Assembly (NCBI RefSeq): GCF_016907755.1
Contig: NZ_JAFBCN010000001.1
Coordinates: 1,178,001-1,242,000 of the forward strand
Length of the DNA stretch: 64,000 nucleotides
From: Cellulosimicrobium cellulans
GTDB taxonomy: Bacteria > Actinomycetota > Actinomycetes > Actinomycetales > Cellulomonadaceae
Direction of reading: 5' to 3'
Below, piece by piece: positions 16,490 to 24,864 of the stretch. Under the pieces are notes generated by a model. That model was not told the DNA's origin and made no database searches. It worked only from the letters and a program-made list of their open reading frames with translations. A program made the position numbers and the translations under genes. Position 1 is the first letter of the stretch, and every line of letters starts with the position of its first letter.

Positions 16490-17614
16490 TCAGGCGCGCT
16501 CGAGCAGGACCGCGACCTCGTAGTGCGACGTCTGCGGGAACATGTCGAGCACGCGGGCGGCGCGCGGGCGCAGCGACGGCATGAGCGCGAGGTCGCGCGC
16601 GAGCGACGTCGCGTTGCAGCTCGAGTAGACGACGTGCCCGACGCCGGACTCCTCGAGCCACGTGCTGAGCGTCTCCCCGATCCCGCGCCGCGGCGGGTTG
16701 ACGACGACGAGGTCGGGCACGTCCTGCCGGGACAGCGCGAACGCCGTCGCGTCGTGCGCGAGGAACGTCGTGCGGTCGAGGCCCGCGTCGCGCGCGGTGA
16801 GCCGTGCGCTCGCCACGGCCTCGGCGCTCGTCTCGACGCCGACGACGTCCCGGCCCGGCCCGGCGACGTGCAGCGCGAACCCGCCCACCCCGCAGTAGAG
16901 GTCCCAGACGGTGGCGGGCGCGGCGTCGTCCACCCACTCGCGACCCTGGCGGTAGAGCGCGGCGGCGACGTCGGTATTGGTCTGGAAGAAGCTCTGCGGG
17001 CGCAGGTGCAGGTCGATCCCGTTGACGCGCATGCGCAGCGTCTCGGCGTCCGTGAGGAGGATCTCCGTCTCGCCCTCGACCACCGCCTTGTGCTCCGGGT
17101 GGAGGTTCACCGAGACGACGCGGAGCGAGGGGAGCGCGGCGAGCAAGCTCGGCAGGTGCTTGCGGATGCGGGGCAACGACTCGGTGGAGCGCAGGACGAA
17201 CCGCGCCATGAGGTCGCCGTCGGGGGAGAGCGTGACGAGCACGTACTTGAGCTCGCCGCGGCGGGCGCGCACGTCGTAGGGGACGAGCCGCGCGCGCGTG
17301 ACGAACTGCGCGAACGCCGGGAACGACGCCTGGAGCGCGGGCGGGTAGAGCGGGCAGTCGGTGAGGTCGACGCCGCCGCCCTCGCCGAGGATGCCGAGCA
17401 CGGGGGCGTCCGAGGTGCCGGTGACGACCATCTTCGCCTTGTTGCGGAACGCCGACTCCGCGGACTCGACCGTGGGCAGCCAGGTCAGGTCGGGCGCGAG
17501 CGGCGCGAGCAGGTCGGCGCAGTGCTCCTGCTTGCCGGTCAGCTGCGCCGGGTACGCCAGCTCGAGGAGGCTGCACGACCGGCACCGGCCGGCGTCGTAG
17601 TGGTGGCACTGCAC
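16490..17614 (-). CDS. rlmC: 23S rRNA (uracil-C5)-methyltransferase RlmC
   Basis: SAM-dependent RNA methyltransferase of 374 residues, almost exactly the length of E. coli RlmC. The N-terminal VQCHHYDAGRCRSCS supplies three iron-sulfur ligand cysteines, with the fourth probably in DLTDCPLYP. Catalytic features are SFFQTN, the SAM site DLYCGVGGFAL, NPPRRGIG, and the nucleophile in YSSCNATSLARDL. The GTG at 17614, rather than the upstream ATG, places the Cys motif at the extreme N-terminus as in the family. RlmC makes 5-methyluridine in 23S rRNA (position 747 in E. coli). It is divergent from the glucanase. Confidence 0.92.
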   Translation of the reverse strand: MQCHHYDAGRCRSCSLLELAYPAQLTGKQEHCADLLAPLAPDLTWLPTVESAESAFRNKAKMVVTGTSDAPVLGILGEGGGVDLTDCPLYPPALQASFPAFAQFVTRARLVPYDVRARRGELKYVLVTLSPDGDLMARFVLRSTESLPRIRKHLPSLLAALPSLRVVSVNLHPEHKAVVEGETEILLTDAETLRMRVNGIDLHLRPQSFFQTNTDVAAALYRQGREWVDDAAPATVWDLYCGVGGFALHVAGPGRDVVGVETSAEAVASARLTARDAGLDRTTFLAHDATAFALSRQDVPDLVVVNPPRRGIGETLSTWLEESGVGHVVYSSCNATSLARDLALMPSLRPRAARVLDMFPQTSHYEVAVLLERA

Positions 17615-17660
17615 TCGTTCGAGTCTACGGGCGTGCCGGACGAGGGTTCCGCCCACGCCG

Positions 17661-17674
17661 TGGGAGCGCTCCCT
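17661..17674. promoter_or_regulatory. CebR-like operator, distal copy, upstream of the glucanase
   Basis: TGGGAGCGCTCCCT matches the CebR consensus TGGGAGCGCTCCCA at 13 of 14 positions. It lies about 128 bases before the glucanase start, in the divergent rlmC-glucanase region. CebR-type LacI repressors release such sites when cellobiose or related sugars are present. Confidence 0.7.
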
Positions 17675-17704
17675 AGCGTGGACGCCCGCGGTCCGCTACG
17701 GTCG

Positions 17705-17718
17705 TGGCAGCGCTCCCA
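17705..17718. promoter_or_regulatory. CebR-like operator, proximal copy, upstream of the glucanase
   Basis: TGGCAGCGCTCCCA matches the same 14-base palindromic consensus with one mismatch. It lies 44 bases downstream of the distal site (start to start), about four helical turns, and 84 bases before the glucanase ATG. Two spaced sites suggest repression by looping or cooperative binding; the regulator itself is not in this window. Confidence 0.7.
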
Positions 17719-17801
17719 CACCGGTGTGGGACGGCGCTGTCGCCGGGCCGGTCCGGCGAGTGCGGTGACGACGGAGTAACCGAACAAGGAGCAGATCCGG
17801 C

Positions 17802-19451
17802 ATGAATCTCGACAGGCGGAGAAGAAGCAGACGAGCGTGGGCCGCGCTGTGCGCGGCGGTCCTCGCGGTGAGCGGGGCGGTCGTCGGTACGGCGGCCCCC
17901 GCGAGCGCGGTCCCGGCGACCATCCCGCTCACGATCACCAACGACTCGGGCAAGGGGCCGATCTACCTGTACGTCCTCGGCGAGCGCGACGGCGTCGCCG
18001 GGTGGGCCGACGCGGGCGGCACGTTCCACCCGTGGCCCGGAGGAGTGGGGCCCGTGCCCGTCCCGGCACCCGACGCGTCGATCGCGGGCCCCGGCCCCGG
18101 CCAGTCCGTGACGATCCAGCTCCCCAAGCTCTCCGGGCGCGTCTACTACTCGTACGGGCAGAAGATGACGTTCCAGATCGTGCTCGACGGGAGGCTCGTC
18201 CAGCCCGCGGTCCAGAACGACTCCGACCCCAACCGCAACATCCTCTTCAACTGGACCGAGTACACGCTCAACGACGGCGGCATCTGGATCAACAGCACGC
18301 AGGTGGACCACTGGTCCGCGCCGTACCAGGTCGGGGTGAAGCGGTCCGACGGGCACGTCCTCAGCACGGGCATGCTCAAGCCGAACGGCTACGAGGCCTT
18401 CTACACGGCGCTGGAGGGCGCCGGGTGGGGTGGGCTCGTGCAGCGCGCGCCCGACGGGAGCCGCCTGCGCGCGCTCAACCCGTCGCACGGGATCGACGTC
18501 GGGAAGGTCTCCTCGGCGTCGATCGACTCCTACGTCACCGAGGTGTGGAACTCCTACCGCACGCGCGACATGGTCGTCACGCCGTTCTCCCACGAGCCGG
18601 GGACGCAGTTCCGCGGGCGGGTCGACGGCGACTGGTTCCGCTTCCGCAACGGGTCCGGGGCCGAGGTGGCGGCCTTCAAGAAGCCCGACGCGTCGAGCGT
18701 GTACGGGTGCCACAAGGACCTCCAGGCGCCGAACGACCACGTCGTCGGCCCGATCGCCCGCACGCTGTGCGCCGCGCTCGTGCGCACCACGGCGCTGACG
18801 AACCCGAACCAGCCCGACACGAGCAACGCCGGCTTCTACCAGGACTCGCGGACGAACGTGTATGCCAAGCTCGCGCACCAGCAGATGGCGAACGGCAAGG
18901 CGTACGCGTTCGCGTTCGACGACGTCGGCGCGCACGAGTCGCTCGTCCACGACGGCAACCCGACCGCCGCGTACATCAAGCTCGACCCGTTCACGGGCAC
19001 CGCGACGCCCATCGGCGACGGCGGGGGCGGCACCGAGGAGCCGAACCCGGGCGGCGGGCTGCCGACCGGCACCGGGACGATCCGCGCCACCGCCGCGCTG
19101 TGCCTGGACGTGCCGTGGGCCGACCCGACCGACACCAACCAGGTCCAGCTCGCGAGCTGCAGCGGCAACGCGGCGCAGCAGTGGACGCGCGGGTCCGACG
19201 GGACGGTGCGGGCGCTGGGCAAGTGCCTCGACGTCGCGCGCAGCGGGACCGCGGACGGCACCGTCGTCTGGATCTACACGTGCAACGGCACGGGCGCCCA
19301 GAAGTGGGTCTACGACGCCGGCACCCAGGCGCTGCGCAACCCGCAGTCCGGCAAGTGCCTCGACGCCCAGGGTGGGGCGCCGCTCCACGACGGCCAGAAG
19401 GTCCAGCTCTGGACCTGCAACCAGAGCGCGGCCCAGCGCTGGTCGTTCTGA
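17802..19451 (+). CDS. Secreted GH64 glucan endo-1,3-beta-glucosidase with ricin-type (CBM13) C-terminus
   Basis: This 549-residue extracellular enzyme begins with a classic signal peptide ending ASA|VPAT (cut after residue 36). The GH64 catalytic domain runs to about 405 (IPLTITNDSGKGPIYLYVLG, YSYGQKMTFQIVLDG, HKDLQAPNDHVVGPIARTLC). A Gly/Pro linker follows, then a ricin B-like lectin domain of about 125 residues with three QxW repeats (AAQQW, AQKW, AQRW). It closely matches, from memory, the 548-residue beta-1,3-glucanase of Cellulosimicrobium cellulans, which lyses yeast walls. The RBS AAGGAG lies 10 bases before the ATG. Two CebR-like operators lie upstream, suggesting sugar-dependent repression. 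Confidence 0.96.
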   Translation: MNLDRRRRSRRAWAALCAAVLAVSGAVVGTAAPASAVPATIPLTITNDSGKGPIYLYVLGERDGVAGWADAGGTFHPWPGGVGPVPVPAPDASIAGPGPGQSVTIQLPKLSGRVYYSYGQKMTFQIVLDGRLVQPAVQNDSDPNRNILFNWTEYTLNDGGIWINSTQVDHWSAPYQVGVKRSDGHVLSTGMLKPNGYEAFYTALEGAGWGGLVQRAPDGSRLRALNPSHGIDVGKVSSASIDSYVTEVWNSYRTRDMVVTPFSHEPGTQFRGRVDGDWFRFRNGSGAEVAAFKKPDASSVYGCHKDLQAPNDHVVGPIARTLCAALVRTTALTNPNQPDTSNAGFYQDSRTNVYAKLAHQQMANGKAYAFAFDDVGAHESLVHDGNPTAAYIKLDPFTGTATPIGDGGGGTEEPNPGGGLPTGTGTIRATAALCLDVPWADPTDTNQVQLASCSGNAAQQWTRGSDGTVRALGKCLDVARSGTADGTVVWIYTCNGTGAQKWVYDAGTQALRNPQSGKCLDAQGGAPLHDGQKVQLWTCNQSAAQRWSF

Positions 19452-19481
19452 CGCCGCCCGGTCCCTGACCCGGCAGCATGC

Positions 19482-19526
19482 CCGGTGCCCGACGCCGCCC
19501 GCTCGCGGGACGTCGTCGGGCACCGG
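19482..19526. terminator. Hairpin between glucanase and DUF4287 gene
   Basis: A 13-bp perfect inverted repeat, CCGGTGCCCGACG and its complement, has a 19-base loop and sits between two convergent genes. It could terminate transcription from both sides. Confidence 0.6.
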
Positions 19527-19562
19527 TGCGCCCGGCGCGACCCACGCGTCGTCCGTGGGGCG

Positions 19563-19850
19563 TCAGGCAGGCTTGGTCGCCTTGCCGTCGAGCCACAGGG
19601 TGTCGGACTCGTCGCGGTGCGAGCCGTCGGACCCCACGTGCTTCGACGAGATCTGCGGGCCCTTGGTGATGACGTGCACGATCGCCATGCCGTGACCGCG
19701 CCCGAGCCCGTAGTCGTCCTTGAGCCACTCGAGGATCGGCGTGGCCTTCGTGGACTCGTCGAACCCGCGCTCGTGCGCGAGGTCCACGAGCTGGCGCGGG
19801 GTGAGGCCGGTCTTGTCCTCGACCGCGTCGAGATAGGCCTGGAAGGACAT
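19563..19850 (-). CDS. DUF4287 domain-containing protein
   Basis: A 95-residue soluble protein. MSFQAYLDAVEDKTGLTPRQ followed by GFDESTKATPILEWLKDDYGLGRGHGMA is the DUF4287 signature, and the C-terminus adds about 30 residues ending KATKPA. Function is unknown, although related proteins are sometimes joined to DUF5655 transport-like domains. The ATG start has the RBS GAGGAG. It converges with the glucanase. Confidence 0.85.
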   Translation of the reverse strand: MSFQAYLDAVEDKTGLTPRQLVDLAHERGFDESTKATPILEWLKDDYGLGRGHGMAIVHVITKGPQISSKHVGSDGSHRDESDTLWLDGKATKPA

Positions 19851-19923
19851 GCGTGCTCCTCGTCGTCGGGGGCGGGCCGCTCGACCCGCCGGTGAACCTA
19901 CCGACGGTCGCCCACACGAGGAC

Positions 19924-20163
19924 TCATCGGTCCGGTCGCGGCGTCCTCCGCGCGGGGCGGGGCGGTCGGCTGCCCGACCGCAGCACGTCCGTCACCACGT
20001 TCTCCACCAGGACCGGGACGAAGTCGCGCACGTGCGCGGTCTGGTAGCGCCCGAGCTCCGCCAGCACCTGGTCGCGGACGTCGTCGACCGGCACCTCCGG
20101 GAAGCGTGCGCAGATCCGCTCGACCACGACGTCGATCTCGCGGTCCTCGTCCTCGATCGCCAT
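19924..20163 (-). CDS. Small three-helix-bundle domain protein
   Basis: This 79-residue acidic protein (MAIEDEDREIDVVVERICAR, then FPEVPVDDVRDQVLAELGRY) matches from memory the actinobacterial three-helix bundle dimerization domain family, with a basic Pro/Arg tail. Function is unknown. The ATG at 20163 is the natural start; it lies 115 bases from the start of the divergent small membrane protein gene. Confidence 0.7.
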   Translation of the reverse strand: MAIEDEDREIDVVVERICARFPEVPVDDVRDQVLAELGRYQTAHVRDFVPVLVENVVTDVLRSGSRPPRPARRTPRPDR

Positions 20164-20278
20164 GACCCGACGTTCCGGCCCCCGGGTGCGGGGCACAACC
20201 AACAACGGATGAACAGACGGCGCACACGCCGCGCGGCGACCTGAGCGTGCCAGCGGGTCGCAGTACGCTCGGGCAACG

Positions 20279-20632
20279 ATGCCGTCCACGATCCTCGTGC
20301 TGTGCGCATTCCTCGCACTCCTGGCCGCCGCGGTGTGGCCGGCGGTGCGGCACCGTGGCGCCCCGGGCCAGCGGTTCCGCGCTGTCCTCGCCGCCACGAC
20401 CGTCCTGCTCCTCCTGGTCCTGATGCTCGTCACCACGGCGCCACGCGACGTCACCGACGACGGCCGGCGATCCACGTGCATCGAGGAGCCGCTCGGGGGA
20501 CTGAACCCCCTGTCGTCCGACGCGACCGACGCGTGCGTCCAGGCCAATTGGATGACGGTCGCGCTCGTGCTCCTCGGGTGCGCGGCCCTGGTGACCGCGG
20601 AGCACGTCGTCCTCCGTCGCCGTGCCCGCTGA
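20279..20632 (+). CDS. Small membrane protein, unknown function
   Basis: This 117-residue protein has hydrophobic helices at about 3-22, 36-53 and 90-110. A loop between helices two and three carries two cysteines (STCIEEPLGG and TDACVQANW), which may form a disulfide outside the membrane. No family is recognised. The ATG start at 20279 has only a weak RBS. It faces the tRNA gene convergently. Confidence 0.6.
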   Translation: MPSTILVLCAFLALLAAAVWPAVRHRGAPGQRFRAVLAATTVLLLLVLMLVTTAPRDVTDDGRRSTCIEEPLGGLNPLSSDATDACVQANWMTVALVLLGCAALVTAEHVVLRRRAR

Positions 20633-20721
20633 CGCGGCGCAGGGTCCTCGCCGATCCGCCGACGTCGGTCGCGCCGGGAGACGCGCGTCCGTGATCGACG
20701 CGTCTTGTGGGATGTTCCAGG

Positions 20722-20794
20722 TGGGCCCCGTGGGGCTCGAACCCACAACCTACGGATTAAAAGTCCGCAGCTCTGCCAATTGAGCTAGAGGCCC
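20722..20794 (-). tRNA. tRNA-Lys (anticodon UUU)
   Basis: This 73-base minus-strand gene folds as a cloverleaf. The acceptor arm GGGCCTC pairs with GGGGCCC with one G-U pair, the T arm is GTGGG-TTCGAGC-CCCAC, and the anticodon loop CTTTTAA lies on a GCGGA/TCCGT stem. The 3' CCA is not encoded (CCT follows the discriminator A), as is usual in many actinobacteria. Anticodon TTT specifies lysine. Confidence 0.95.
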
Positions 20795-21161
20795 TGGACG
20801 CCGCCGGCGCCCAGGCACAGGCTACCCGCGTGCCTGAGTTGGCAGTTCGCGTCGAGTTCGGCAGCTCCGGTCGAGATCGGCAACGGGGATCGCCGACCTC
20901 GGCAGGAGCTGCCGACCTCGGTGTCACGAGCGCGCGGGCGCGGACCCTACGCGCGTCGTCGGGCGCTGTCACGCGCGGTCTTGCTCCGTGAGAAATTCGG
21001 TGAGAATCGGGCGATTCGCTTGCGAGTCGAGCCCGTTCTTGTTTCGGTGGAGTGGACCGAGGGGCCCGCGGGAGGGTGCACCGACGGCAGGTCACGCCGG
21101 CCAGGCGTGGGCCGCACGGACGTGTCCCGCAGGGCTCCGCCCGGCGACGAGAGGAGCTCTC
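20795..21161. repeat. Intergenic region with GATCGGCA-type inverted repeats (family B)
   Basis: No gene is supported in this 367-base stretch. From about 20838 to 20935 it carries several copies of TTCGGCAGCTCC / GAGATCGGCA and their complements (GGAGCTGCCGACC, CTGCCGACCTCGG) that can pair into hairpins. Related copies occur at 16460-16480 and 44537-44605. The right half, with a less GC-rich patch around 21000-21050, probably carries the promoter of the HesB-like gene at 21162 and the tRNA promoter lies at its left end. Confidence 0.6.
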
Positions 21162-21443
21162 GTGCTCACCCTGACCGACAACGCCCGTACCGCTGTCCAC
21201 GACCTGCAGACCCAGGCCGGTGTCCCGGAGGGAGGCGGTCTGCGGATCGCCGAGTCCGCGGACCAGGCGGGCAGCTTCGAGCTCGCGCTCGTGCCCGGCC
21301 CGCAGCCTGACGACGCGGTCGTCGAGGACGGGGAGGCGAAGGTGTTCGTGGAGTCTGCCACGGCCCCGACCCTCGCGAACCTCACGCTCGACACGGACCC
21401 GAACGCGCAGGGTCCGGCGTTCGTCCTGACTCCTCAGGGCTGA
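21162..21443 (+). CDS. HesB/IscA-like protein lacking cluster-binding cysteines
   Basis: This 93-residue protein has the IscA/HesB beta fold pattern: LTLTDNARTAVHDLQTQAGV, GGLRIAES, then KVFVESATAPTLANLTLDTD. True A-type carriers coordinate Fe-S clusters with three cysteines, but this protein has no cysteine at all, so it cannot act in the classical way. Database entries for similar actinobacterial proteins read HesB-like or adhesin; the function is unknown. The GTG start has a strong RBS (GAGGAG). A hairpin terminator follows at 21521. Confidence 0.78.
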   Translation: MLTLTDNARTAVHDLQTQAGVPEGGGLRIAESADQAGSFELALVPGPQPDDAVVEDGEAKVFVESATAPTLANLTLDTDPNAQGPAFVLTPQG

Positions 21444-21520
21444 CCCACCAGTTCTCCCGGCGTTCGCGCCGGACGATCTCGACGACGCGTCCTCCTCCTC
21501 CGGGTGCGTCTCTGGTCGCA

Positions 21521-21554
21521 CGACGGGCCGTCCGCTCCGGCGGGCGGCCCGTCG
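21521..21554 (+). terminator. Hairpin terminator after the HesB-like gene
   Basis: CGACGGGCCGTCCGC pairs with 21540-21554 as a 15-bp stem with one non-Watson-Crick pair and a 4-base loop. It lies 77 bases past the stop codon and is followed by TCGTGT rather than a T tract. Confidence 0.6.
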
Positions 21555-21659
21555 TCGTGTCCGCGCTCGTATCAGGGCCTCGCCCTGCTGCTCCCTCCCT
21601 GACGTGGTTGTCCCGATCAACCGAACCCGGCCACCGGGCCGGGAGCAAGGGGGAGAACG

Positions 21660-22184
21660 ATGACGTCCAGGACCACGACCACCACCTGCACTCTTCTGGC
21701 CGCGCTCGGCGTGGCGCCGTTCGCCGCCGGCTGCGGTGCGGCACCCGCGCCGGACGCGGAGCCTGCGGCCGACGCGCCGACCGCGCGCGCGGCGCACGAC
21801 TCCGCGGCACCGCCCGCCGAGCAGCACCTCGTCGTCGCCCCCGGGACCGAGGTCGACCTGGACGGGGAGACGGTCGAGCCGACCGCCCACGTGGTCGGCT
21901 CCGAGATCGCGTGGGACGGCGACCGGGTCGCGTTCCTGTCGGGCGCGACGCTCGTCGACGGCGACGTCGACCCCGCGTCGTGCGCGGACCGGGTCGCGGG
22001 CTACGAGGCGGCCGCGGGGGACACCCGGGACGTGCCGGGGAGCTCGCTGCCGGCGGCGCTGCTCGACGACGGTGCGCAGGTCTGCGTGCGGACCGACGAG
22101 GGGACCGTGCTCCACGTCGAGCTGCGGGGACCGGACGTGCGCGACGAGCTCCAGGTCAGCGTGCGGGCCCAGCTCCCGCGCTGA
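21660..22184 (+). CDS. Putative lipoprotein, unknown function
   Basis: This 174-residue exported protein starts MTSRTTTTTCTLLAALGVAP, and the lipobox PFAAGC (Cys25) predicts lipid anchoring to the outer face of the membrane. An Ala/Pro/Asp-rich linker (about 26-55) precedes a small beta-rich domain with one cysteine pair candidate (PASCADRV and AQVCVRTD). No known family is recognised. The RBS GGGGGAG before the ATG is strong. It converges with the M50 peptidase. Confidence 0.7.
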   Translation: MTSRTTTTTCTLLAALGVAPFAAGCGAAPAPDAEPAADAPTARAAHDSAAPPAEQHLVVAPGTEVDLDGETVEPTAHVVGSEIAWDGDRVAFLSGATLVDGDVDPASCADRVAGYEAAAGDTRDVPGSSLPAALLDDGAQVCVRTDEGTVLHVELRGPDVRDELQVSVRAQLPR

Positions 22185-22208
22185 CGGGAGCCGCCGTGGG
22201 AGCGGCGC

Positions 22209-23021
22209 TCAGGCCGCCGGTCCCACGATCCACGACCCGCCCAGGACCGCCGCACCGAGCGTGACGACGAGGAACACCCCTACCCAGAACAGCCCGGGCA
22301 GGTGCGTGAGGCGGGCGAGGATGTCGGCGTCGGAGGACGACGCCCGTCCGCGCGACCGCTCGCTCTGCAGCTCGAGCACCGGCCGTACCGCGCCGAGCAG
22401 CAGGAACCACGTGACGGCGTAGGCGACGGCGCTCTGCACGGCGGGCGTCGCCCACCACGACACGCCGACGAGCGCCGCGCCCGTGACGAGCACGGACCAC
22501 AGCCCGAACCAGTTGCGGATCTGCAGCAGCATGAGGGCGAGCAGCACGACGAGCAGCCACAGCAGCCCGACGGCGTAGCCCTGGCGCAGCAGCGCGGCCG
22601 CGCCGAGCCCGATGAGGCCCGGGCCGACGTAGCCCATGAACGCCGTGAGGATCATGCCGAACCCGCGCGGCCGGCCGGACGACACGGTGAGGCCGGACGT
22701 GTCGGAGTGCAGCCGGATGCCCGAGAGCCGCCGGCCGGTGAGCAGCGCGGCGAGCGCGTGCGACGCCTCGTGCGCGATCGTCACGACGTGCCGCGCGACG
22801 CGCCAGACCGGCGTGACGAGCACGACCGCCAGGGCGAGCGCGCCCATCGCGACGACGACGGCGGTGGCCGGGGGAGCGACGGGCGTCGTCGCGGCCTGCC
22901 ACACCTGCCCGACGACGTCGCCCACGGACGCGGCGACGTCGCCGCCGGAGGTGGTCCCGCCGTCGGACAGCACGGCTCGGGCTACGGCGAGGGAGGGCGT
23001 CAGCGCGTGCACGCGCGCCAT
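22209..23021 (-). CDS. M50-family membrane metalloprotease-like protein
   Basis: This 270-residue polytopic membrane protein carries the zinc motif HEASH (84-88) within TIAHEASHALAALLTGRRL, and its later helices follow an M50-like layout (GFGMILTAFMGYVGPGLIGLG). It resembles the actinobacterial M50 B-like group, in which a second metal ligand is less clear than in site-2 proteases, so proteolytic activity is likely but not certain. The ATG at 23021 was chosen; an upstream extension of the frame shows no coding character. It is divergent from the DEAD-box helicase. Confidence 0.82.
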   Translation of the reverse strand: MARVHALTPSLAVARAVLSDGGTTSGGDVAASVGDVVGQVWQAATTPVAPPATAVVVAMGALALAVVLVTPVWRVARHVVTIAHEASHALAALLTGRRLSGIRLHSDTSGLTVSSGRPRGFGMILTAFMGYVGPGLIGLGAAALLRQGYAVGLLWLLVVLLALMLLQIRNWFGLWSVLVTGAALVGVSWWATPAVQSAVAYAVTWFLLLGAVRPVLELQSERSRGRASSSDADILARLTHLPGLFWVGVFLVVTLGAAVLGGSWIVGPAA

Positions 23022-23203
23022 TCCACCACAGCCTGCTGTGCCCGCGGACGACGCGACGAGACGCACCTCACCCGTGCTCCGGCGTCGGGCATGAGACACT
23101 GGAGGTTCGAGGGCAGCGCGATCCCGCGCGCCCCGCGTCGTGGAGATCCCCCCGGATTGCGTGCGGCGGACCCCGACCTTGAGCCCCGAGAGGCCCATCA
23201 CCT

Positions 23204-24727
23204 GTGACTTCCTTTGCCGATTTCGGCCTGCCCACCCCTGTCGTGCGCGAGCTCTCGCGCCAGGGCATCGACTCCCCGTTCCCCATCCAGACCGCCACCC
23301 TGCCCGACTCGCTGAAGGGCCGTGACGTCCTCGGCCGCGGCCGCACGGGCTCCGGCAAGACCCTCGCGTTCTCGCTGCCGACCGTCTCGCGCCTGTCGTG
23401 GGCCAAGTCGTCGCGCCAGCCGCGTCGTCCCCGCGCCCTCGTGCTGTGCCCGACGCGCGAGCTCGCCAACCAGATCAACGCCACCATGGAGCCGGTCGCC
23501 AAGGCGCTCGGCCTCGTGACGACGACGATCTTCGGCGGCGTCGCGCAGTCGCGCCAGGTCGCCGCGCTCGACAAGGGCGTGGACATCGTCATCGCGTGCC
23601 CCGGCCGCCTCGAGGACCTCCTCAACCAGCGCCTGCTCACGCTCGACGCCATCGAGATCACCGTGCTCGACGAGGCCGACCACATGGCCGACCTCGGGTT
23701 CCTGCCGGGCGTGAAGCGCATCATGGACAAGACCCCGAAGCAGGGCCAGCGCATGCTGTTCTCCGCGACGCTCGACAACGGCGTGGACCAGCTCGTCAAG
23801 CGCTACCTCAGCAACCCGGTGCGCCACTCGGTGGACGACGCCGCGGCCGCGCCCCCGCAGATGACGCACCACATCCTCGCGGTGCGCGACGCGGACGCGA
23901 AGAAGCAGATCGTGCACGAGCTCGCGTCCGGCACGGGCCGCCGCGTGCTGTTCATGCGTACCAAGCACCAGGCGAAGAAGCTCGCGAAGCAGCTCACCGC
24001 GAGCGGCGTCCCGGCCGTCGACCTGCACGGAAACCTCGGCCAGGGCGCGCGCGAGCGCAACCTCGAGGCGTTCTCCTCGGGCGCGGTGAAGGTGCTCGTC
24101 GCGACGGACATCGCGGCGCGCGGCATCCACGTGGACGACGTCGAGCTCGTCGTGCACGTCGACCCGCCAGCCGAGCACAAGGCGTACCTGCACCGCTCGG
24201 GCCGCACGGCCCGTGCCGGGTCCGAGGGCGTCGTCGTCACCGTCATGCTCCCGGAGCAGCGCGGCGACGTCCGCGACCTCACGCGCAAGGCGAAGATCAC
24301 GGCCCAGCCGAAGCCCGTCGCCCCCGGCGACGCGACGATCAAGGGCCTCGTCGGCGAGGTCGCGGAGTACGTGCGCCCGGCGGACATCACCCCGCCGCAG
24401 ACGCAGGCGAAGCGCGGCACCACGTCCACCAACGGCGGGTCGCGCGCGTCGCGCCGCAACCGCGGCGGCCAGGGCGGCGGTCGCCCCGCGGCTCAGGGCG
24501 CCGGTCAGGGCACGACGGCGCAGCGCGGCCAGGGCGGTCAGCGCCCGGCGCAGCGCGCGTCCGGGGCGGGTCGACCCGAGGGGGGCGGCCGGGAAGCCCG
24601 AGCCACGTCGGGCGCCGGGAACGGCTCGACGGGCCAGTCCGCAGGTCGCCGCCGCGGCGGCCGCGGCCGCGCGCAGCGCCCGGCCGGCGGTTCGAGCACG
24701 GTCTACTCGACGTCCAGCCCGCGCTGA
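23204..24727 (+). CDS. DEAD-box RNA helicase
   Basis: ATP-dependent RNA helicase of 507 residues. Motifs in order are the Q motif (FADFGLPTPVVRELSRQGI with FPIQ), motif I GRTGSGKT, PTRELANQ, DEAD in VLDEADHMADLGF, SAT in MLFSATLDNGV, then LVATDIAARGIHV and HRSGRTARAG. After about residue 385 comes a Gly/Gln/Arg-rich tail typical of RNA-binding extensions. A role in RNA unfolding, ribosome assembly or cold response is expected from the family. The start is GTG 23204. A long perfect hairpin follows the stop. Confidence 0.93.
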   Translation: MTSFADFGLPTPVVRELSRQGIDSPFPIQTATLPDSLKGRDVLGRGRTGSGKTLAFSLPTVSRLSWAKSSRQPRRPRALVLCPTRELANQINATMEPVAKALGLVTTTIFGGVAQSRQVAALDKGVDIVIACPGRLEDLLNQRLLTLDAIEITVLDEADHMADLGFLPGVKRIMDKTPKQGQRMLFSATLDNGVDQLVKRYLSNPVRHSVDDAAAAPPQMTHHILAVRDADAKKQIVHELASGTGRRVLFMRTKHQAKKLAKQLTASGVPAVDLHGNLGQGARERNLEAFSSGAVKVLVATDIAARGIHVDDVELVVHVDPPAEHKAYLHRSGRTARAGSEGVVVTVMLPEQRGDVRDLTRKAKITAQPKPVAPGDATIKGLVGEVAEYVRPADITPPQTQAKRGTTSTNGGSRASRRNRGGQGGGRPAAQGAGQGTTAQRGQGGQRPAQRASGAGRPEGGGREARATSGAGNGSTGQSAGRRRGGRGRAQRPAGGSSTVYSTSSPR

Positions 24728-24744
24728 CTCGTCGCCCACCCGGT

Positions 24745-24802
24745 TGTGGGCATGAAATGGGCCCGGTCTTCTCGTCGAGACCGGGCCCATTTCATGCCCA
24801 CA
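24745..24802 (+). terminator. Strong terminator: 25-bp perfect hairpin after the DEAD-box gene
   Basis: Bases 24745-24769 (beginning TGTGGGCATGAAATGGG) pair perfectly with 24778-24802 across an 8-base loop. Twenty-five uninterrupted pairs is exceptional, and the AAAT in the stem is less GC-rich than the surroundings. The element lies 18 bases past the helicase stop. Confidence 0.85.
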
Positions 24803-24864
24803 GCGGGGGGTGACGTCGGGAACACCGGAGCGGGGCGCGCGGTTGGGATGGTCGGAGGTGGATC

